Source of the DNA: Thiotrichaceae bacterium
GTDB lineage: Bacteria; Pseudomonadota; Gammaproteobacteria; Thiotrichales; Thiotrichaceae
Direction of reading: 5' to 3'
DNA: 11,146 nt
NCBI GenBank assembly: GCA_027008885.1
Contig: JALVDQ010000217.1
Location: forward strand, 1 to 11,146
In this document: positions 7,299 to 11,146 of the stretch, piece after piece
Position numbering within the stretch: the stretch's first letter is position 1
Layout: each line of letters starts with the position of its first letter
Position numbers and translations under genes: made by a program
Notes under the pieces: model-generated
What the model was told of the DNA's origin: nothing
The model's input: the letters and a program-made list of their open reading frames with translations, nothing else
The model's database searches: none

Positions 7299-9041
7299 AT
7301 GAACAACATAAAAAAAATACAGACTGCGACCAGGCAAACCATGCAAACAAAGATGCGAAAGAATTTACTTTCACACATTTCCAGTGTTTTGCCTGTGTTG
7401 TTATTCAGCTTGTTATTCAGTTTTTTATGTCTTGTTTCAAGTGCTGCGATTGCCCAAAGTGACGCTTCCAAAAAAGAACTAACCAAAGAAACACTCTCGA
7501 CCCTGTTAAATTTTGTTAACTTGCAAGATCAACTCAAACACGATCTGGCAAGCTTGCGCAAAGAGCTCAAAAAAGCAACAACCGATACAGAAAAAGAAGC
7601 CATTAAGGAGCGCCAGAAAAAGGTTGAAGAAAAACTCAAGGGAACCATAACCAATATTGAAAATATCGCTGCCAATACCGACTTAAGTTTATTAAGAAAC
7701 CAGAAGCCCGAACCTTTTAATTTGCAGAAAGAAATTTTTTCATTGCTTGAGCCTGCTCTAAAAGAAATGAAACACGCCACCAGTGACGTGCGTCAGAAAT
7801 CAGAGCTACGGGAGCAAATAGCCTATTACGAACAACGGGAGCCGATTGCAAAGGAAGCGCTGGCAAATATTGCCATCTTAAAAAATGCCAACAAGAATAA
7901 AAAAATAGAAAAAGCACTGATCAAAATGAATAAAAACTGGGGAAAACAGCTGGTTTTTATTCAAAGTGAATTACAGGCAAAAAGATTGCAACTGGCAAAG
8001 CTGGAAGCCCAGAAATTATCTTTCGCGCAACAGTCAGAAAATTACTTCAGGGACTTTTTTCAGCGCCGTGGCTGGACACTAATCCAGGCATTTTTTGCAA
8101 TCATTGTCGTTCTGGGTATTTCCCAGCTAATACATAACCTTATCACCAAAACAATCAAGGGTTACCGGGCAGAACATCGAAGCGTGCATTTGCGCGTCAC
8201 CGATCTGTTACACCGTCTCATTACTTACCTGTTTGTCATAGTAGGTCCATTGATTGTTTTCTACCTTGAAGAAGACTGGGTGCTATTCAGTTTGGGCATT
8301 CTTTTACTGATTAGTATCGCCTGGACTTTACGCAATGTTATTCCAAGATACTGGGGGCAACTGGAGCTGTTTCTGAACGTCGGTCCGGTCAGGGAAGGTG
8401 AACGCCTGATGCTTAACGGTATTCCCTGGCGGGTAAAAAATATCAATATATATTCGATTCTGGAAAATCCGGTTGCCGGTCTATGTCAACGGGTTGATAT
8501 AGATGAACTGGTTGATTTGCGCTCGCGTCCCGTTGAACAGGGCGAACCCTGGTTCCCATGTAAACGAGGCGACTGGATACATCTGAGTGACGGGATTCGT
8601 GGCAAGGTAACCGGCATTTCGATCGAATTTATTCAACTGGTTCAACGTGGTGGAGCGGTCATCACCTATACCATGAGTGATTTTCTTGCGCTCTCGCCAA
8701 AAAACCTCTCAAAAAGTTTCAGAATCAAGGAAACGATTGGTATCAGTTATGAACACCAGAAGCAAAGCACAAACGAGATTGTTGAAAAACTAAAGGAAAT
8801 ACTGATTAAACGTGCCATTGAAGAAGGCTACAAGGATGACATCCATAATATCAATGTAGAATTTGAATCAGCGGCAGATTCATCGCTGAACCTTGTTGTG
8901 ATTGCTGACTTCAAAGGTAGCGTTGCCGACATCTATATGCGCTTACGCCGTTCCATCCAGCGCTGGTGTGTTGACGCCTGCACAGAAAACGGCTGGGATA
9001 TTCCTTACCCGCAATTAACGGTACATGCAAAAAATATATAA
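7299..9041 (+). CDS. MscS-like mechanosensitive ion channel family protein
   Basis: An inner-membrane protein of 580 residues, probably a stretch-gated channel for osmotic release. It has a signal peptide (cut after AIA, about residue 52) and a Lys/Glu-rich, predicted coiled-coil periplasmic region (55-250). Three transmembrane helices follow near 258-280, 303-324 and 327-345. Next comes an MscS-type beta domain, with KRGDWIHLSDGIRGKVTG at about 420-437 and FLALSPKNL at about 461-469, then an alpha/beta C-terminal domain. A second, earlier beta-like segment (VREGERLMLNGIPWRV, about 364-379) and a PWFPC motif separate it from textbook MscS. The third helix lacks the Ala/Gly pattern of the MscS pore. 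No ATG has a strong ribosome binding site: 7341 (after AGG) and 7353 would give a more typical signal peptide than 7299. The last codons and stop lie within a dispersed repeat. Channel activity is inferred from family only. Confidence 0.8.
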   Translation: MNNIKKIQTATRQTMQTKMRKNLLSHISSVLPVLLFSLLFSFLCLVSSAAIAQSDASKKELTKETLSTLLNFVNLQDQLKHDLASLRKELKKATTDTEKEAIKERQKKVEEKLKGTITNIENIAANTDLSLLRNQKPEPFNLQKEIFSLLEPALKEMKHATSDVRQKSELREQIAYYEQREPIAKEALANIAILKNANKNKKIEKALIKMNKNWGKQLVFIQSELQAKRLQLAKLEAQKLSFAQQSENYFRDFFQRRGWTLIQAFFAIIVVLGISQLIHNLITKTIKGYRAEHRSVHLRVTDLLHRLITYLFVIVGPLIVFYLEEDWVLFSLGILLLISIAWTLRNVIPRYWGQLELFLNVGPVREGERLMLNGIPWRVKNINIYSILENPVAGLCQRVDIDELVDLRSRPVEQGEPWFPCKRGDWIHLSDGIRGKVTGISIEFIQLVQRGGAVITYTMSDFLALSPKNLSKSFRIKETIGISYEHQKQSTNEIVEKLKEILIKRAIEEGYKDDIHNINVEFESAADSSLNLVVIADFKGSVADIYMRLRRSIQRWCVDACTENGWDIPYPQLTVHAKNI

Positions 9042-9062
9042 AAAACAGGGGGGATGGGTTTA
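9031..9062 (+). repeat. 31-bp dispersed repeat, copy B (channel gene 3' end)
   Basis: The plus strand reads A4-TATAT, A6, CA, G6, ATGGGTTTA. It is the same sequence as copies A and C apart from one R position (A or G), tract lengths and the last base or two. It contains the stop codon of the MscS-like gene (TAA at 9039-9041) and the codons just before it. Unlike copies A and C, its A-rich side faces the gene that it terminates. Confidence 0.85.
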
Positions 9063-9063
9063 C

Positions 9064-9098
9064 AGAAGACTGAGGACAGAAGACAGAAGACAGAGAGC
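9064..9098 (+). repeat. Degenerate 7-bp tandem repeat (AGAAGAC-like, five units)
   Basis: Five consecutive heptamers read AGAAGAC, TGAGGAC, AGAAGAC, AGAAGAC and AGAGAGC. Three are identical. The run is purine-rich on the plus strand and fills the space between dispersed repeat copy B and the REP pair. No function is suggested by the sequence. Confidence 0.75.
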
Positions 9099-9100
9099 AG

Positions 9101-9180
9101 CGTAGGTCGGATTAGCCTGAGCGTAACCCGACAGGATCATGGCACTATGTTGGATTACGCTACGCTAATCCAACCTACGC
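9101..9180. repeat. Inverted pair of REP-type palindromes (BIME-like)
   Basis: Two related palindromes face each other. Unit 1 (9102-9132) starts with GTAG and has stem GTCGGATTA with TAACCCGAC (one mismatch). Unit 2 (9149-9178), read on the minus strand, starts with GTAG and has stem GTTGGATTA with TAATCCAAC (perfect, 9 bp). Both carry an inner GC/GC step and an unpaired G at the same place. A GTAG foot on an imperfect hairpin is the known form of REP elements moved by RAYT (TnpA-REP) transposases, and inverted pairs are called BIMEs. The pair lies between convergent genes, where its hairpins could limit read-through or protect mRNA 3' ends. No RAYT gene is in the window. Confidence 0.8.
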
Positions 9181-9210
9181 AAAATATGTAAAAACAGGGG
9201 GGATGGGTTA
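9181..9210 (+). repeat. 31-bp dispersed repeat, copy C (ubiB 3' end)
   Basis: The plus strand reads A4-TATGT, A5, CA, G6, ATGGGTTA. The closing TTA is the ubiB stop codon in reverse complement (9210-9208). It is a direct repeat of copy B, 150 bp away, and the two bracket the heptamer run and the REP pair. Confidence 0.85.
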
Positions 9211-10872
9211 TTTTCTAAACAAACCAAGAAATAACAGCACAAGTCCTGATAGTGCGATTCCCCAACTGAGTGGTGATAAGGTCGTGACCACGGGTAGTAA
9301 CGGGGTGCTGGAGAGAACGGCTGTGATTAGTAATGCGGCTCCGCTTATGCTTAATGTCATTTTGCGGTTGGCACGTTTGATTTCTTTGCGAATTTGTTCC
9401 AGTTGCTGTGATTCTCCCCCTATATTTAGCTGGTTTTCGTGCACCTGTTTGATCACTTCATTGATCATTACAGGCATGTGGGGTAGCTGTTCCATAAATT
9501 TGGGGAGGTTGTTCCGGGCACCGATAAAGAGTGAGCGCAAGCCTGCCTGTTCATCCATCCAGCGTTGTAAAAAGGGTTTGGCGGTTACCCATAAGTCAAG
9601 GTCTGGATAGAGTTCACGCCCCATGCCTTCTATGTTCAGGAGTGTTTTTTGCAACAGTATGAGCTGTGGTTGCACTTCCATATTAAAACGCCGTGCTGTC
9701 TGGAACAAGCGTAACAAAAGTTTGCCATAGGATATGTCTTTGATGGGAAGCTGGAATATAGGCTCACACACGGTACGAATCGCGGCTTCAAATTCACTTG
9801 CCCTGGTTTCGGCAGGAACCCAGCCTGATTCGATATGCGCCTCGGCAACCCGTTTGTAGTCACGGTTAAAAAAGGCGTGCAGGTTTTCTGCAAGATAGCG
9901 TTGATCCTTGGCTTCGAGTGTTCCCATAATGCCGAAATCGACGGCGATATAACGTGCATCTTGCGGATTATGTTGTTCCACAAAAATATTGCCCGGGTGC
10001 ATGTCGGCATGAAAGAAGTTGTGCTTGAAAACCTGGGTGAAGAAGATGTCAACGCCACGTTCGGCAAGTTTTTTCATGTCAGTGCCGTTGTCAATTAATG
10101 CCTGGGTATCACCCATCGGGATACCGTGAATACGCTCCATTGTCATCACATTGGTGCTGCAAAAATCCCAGTAGACTTCGGGTACATACAGGTCTTTCGA
10201 GTTTTCAAAGTTGCGTCTTAACTGGCTGGCGTTGGCGGCTTCCCGTCCCAGATCGAGTTCATCAAAAATGACTTTTTCATAGTCCTGGACAACTTCAACC
10301 GGTCGCAGGCGTTTTCCTGTATCGCTAAAGCGATGCACCATTTTGGCGATCAGGTACATCAGGTCAATATCGTGGCGAATCGTTTTTTCGATGCCCGGGC
10401 GCACCACTTTAATTACGGCTTCCTGCCCATCATGCAGGGTTGCCAGATGTACCTGGGCAATTGAGGCAGATGCCAGCGGTGTTTCATCAAAGAGTTGAAA
10501 CAGCTCGGATGTAGATTTTTGCAGTGATTCTTCGATAATGGCGCGGGCTTCCTTGCCAGAAAAAGGCGGCACATTATCTTGCAGGTTTGCCAGTTCATTG
10601 GCGAGGTCATCCGGCAACATATCCCGACGGGTTGAGAGTATTTGTCCGAATTTAACAAATACAGGACCGAGGTCTTCCAGCGCACGACGAATGCGCACCG
10701 CTTTGGGGGCGCGCCTGTCTTGCTTTTGCTTGTTCCAGTTCCACGGGGAGAGGTGATAGATAAAGCTCAGGGGGCGAAAAGCGGGAATCGCATAGAGCAG
10801 CTCATCCAGATTGTGACGAATCAAAATGCGGTTTATTTCAAATAAACGGATCAGTTGTGAGATTGAATTCAT
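9208..10872 (-). CDS. ubiB: Ubiquinone biosynthesis accessory kinase-like protein UbiB
   Basis: A 554-residue ABC1/ADCK-type atypical kinase-like ATPase that supports ubiquinone biosynthesis, probably by helping hydrophobic intermediates leave the membrane for the soluble Ubi complex. Family marks are KFGQ (74-77, the KxGQ motif), the Ala-rich loop ASASIAQVH (134-142), an invariant-Lys strand (AVIKVVRPGI), ELDLGREAAN, FFHADMHPGNIF and the metal-binding VDFGIMG. Two hydrophobic helices at the C-terminus (last about 50 residues) fit a membrane anchor. Length agrees with E. coli UbiB (546). The ATG at 10872 matches the usual N-terminus and lies 10 nt after the ubiJ stop. The longer frame to 10929 would overlap ubiJ and adds a basic, unrelated stretch. 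It is transcribed with ubiJ. Its stop abuts dispersed repeat copy C. Confidence 0.96.
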   Translation of the reverse strand: MNSISQLIRLFEINRILIRHNLDELLYAIPAFRPLSFIYHLSPWNWNKQKQDRRAPKAVRIRRALEDLGPVFVKFGQILSTRRDMLPDDLANELANLQDNVPPFSGKEARAIIEESLQKSTSELFQLFDETPLASASIAQVHLATLHDGQEAVIKVVRPGIEKTIRHDIDLMYLIAKMVHRFSDTGKRLRPVEVVQDYEKVIFDELDLGREAANASQLRRNFENSKDLYVPEVYWDFCSTNVMTMERIHGIPMGDTQALIDNGTDMKKLAERGVDIFFTQVFKHNFFHADMHPGNIFVEQHNPQDARYIAVDFGIMGTLEAKDQRYLAENLHAFFNRDYKRVAEAHIESGWVPAETRASEFEAAIRTVCEPIFQLPIKDISYGKLLLRLFQTARRFNMEVQPQLILLQKTLLNIEGMGRELYPDLDLWVTAKPFLQRWMDEQAGLRSLFIGARNNLPKFMEQLPHMPVMINEVIKQVHENQLNIGGESQQLEQIRKEIKRANRKMTLSISGAALLITAVLSSTPLLPVVTTLSPLSWGIALSGLVLLFLGLFRK

Positions 10873-10882
10873 TATTATCCGG

Positions 10883-11146
10883 CTAATCCTGCGTTTGCTT
10901 TTGTTGTAACCGCTTAATACGCGCTTCAAGACGATCTACATCCATGCGTAGCTCATCAACCTCATCCATAAAGTCATTGATTTCTGCTGCGGCGGGTGCA
11001 AGACCAGATTCTTCACTCAGATATTCTGCTGTATTAAGCTGCATCGCTTCGGCAGTTTCTTTTAGCCAGGCAGCAGCACTGCGAGTAGCCTGACCTGCCT
11101 GGTGCGCGACTACATCACCCACAAGCTTTGAGAGCAACTCTTCCCA
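10883..11146 (-). CDS. ubiJ: UbiJ, C-terminal part (cut by window edge)
   Basis: The last 87 codons of a gene that runs off the right edge. The frame is open to the final base, reading WEELLSKLVGDVVAHQ at the border, so the TTG at 11137 is not the real start. UbiJ is an SCP2-like lipid-binding accessory factor of the aerobic Ubi complex that partners UbiK; full-length proteins are about 200 residues. What remains is the end of the SCP2 domain (GDVVAHQ), a helical Ala-rich stretch, and the C-terminal coiled coil (VDELRMDVDRLEARIKRLQ) typical of UbiJ. It ends with TAG, 10 nt before ubiB, as in the usual ubiE-ubiJ-ubiB cluster. The identification rests on this context plus the coiled coil and is strong despite the truncation. 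Confidence 0.9.
   Translation of the reverse strand, partial: WEELLSKLVGDVVAHQAGQATRSAAAWLKETAEAMQLNTAEYLSEESGLAPAAAEINDFMDEVDELRMDVDRLEARIKRLQQKQTQD

Noticed and set aside
9636..10067. Minus-strand 143-codon frame overlapping ubiB
   Set aside because: It lies entirely inside ubiB in another frame and translates to a composition with no recognisable fold.
10873..10929. 19-residue N-terminal extension of UbiB
   Set aside because: It would overlap the end of ubiJ and adds basic residues not seen in the family; the ATG at 10872 fits length, motif positions and spacing.
11135..11137. TTG as the start of a short 84-residue gene at the right edge
   Set aside because: The frame continues upstream to the window edge with residues typical of UbiJ, so this is an internal Leu codon of a truncated gene.

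Overview
The window looks like chromosome of a gammaproteobacterium with moderate GC content. The clearest sign is the ubiJ-ubiB pair at the right edge, the usual gammaproteobacterial arrangement for the aerobic ubiquinone pathway. The Sec and lipoprotein signals, an OmpA-type outer-membrane protein and REP-type palindromes fit a Gram-negative cell. The species cannot be named from the sequence.

Left block (1-4911, minus strand): a 1221-residue secreted protein with about eight bacterial Ig-like repeats and a C-terminal GlyGly-CTERM-like sorting tail, followed 40 nt later by an OmpA-family protein (beta-barrel, Pro/Val/Gln linker, peptidoglycan-binding domain). They look like a two-gene cell-surface unit. 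Middle block (5175-7157, plus strand, divergent from the left block): rdgB (nucleotide-pool cleaning), a plsC-like acyltransferase (phosphatidic acid synthesis) and a CAP/SCP-domain lipoprotein. These are tightly packed (25-nt gap, then a 49-nt overlap) and probably co-transcribed. A plausible sigma70-type promoter then precedes a 580-residue MscS-like channel protein (7299-9041). Right block (9208-11146, minus strand, convergent with the channel gene): ubiB and the 3' end of ubiJ, two accessory factors of ubiquinone biosynthesis.

The least ordinary content is non-coding. A roughly 31-bp A/T-then-G-rich sequence (A4-TAT-R-T, A-tract, usually CA, G6-7, ATGGGT) occurs four times in 11 kb. Three copies touch or contain the stop codons of ompA, the channel gene and ubiB; the fourth lies between the likely rdgB promoter and its ribosome binding site. 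Two of the copies bracket a run of AGAAGAC-like heptamers and an inverted pair of REP-type hairpins with GTAG feet. No transposase, RAYT, CRISPR, tRNA or rRNA is visible. No gene-free stretch exceeds 300 bases; the longest is the 263-nt divergent region 4912-5174.
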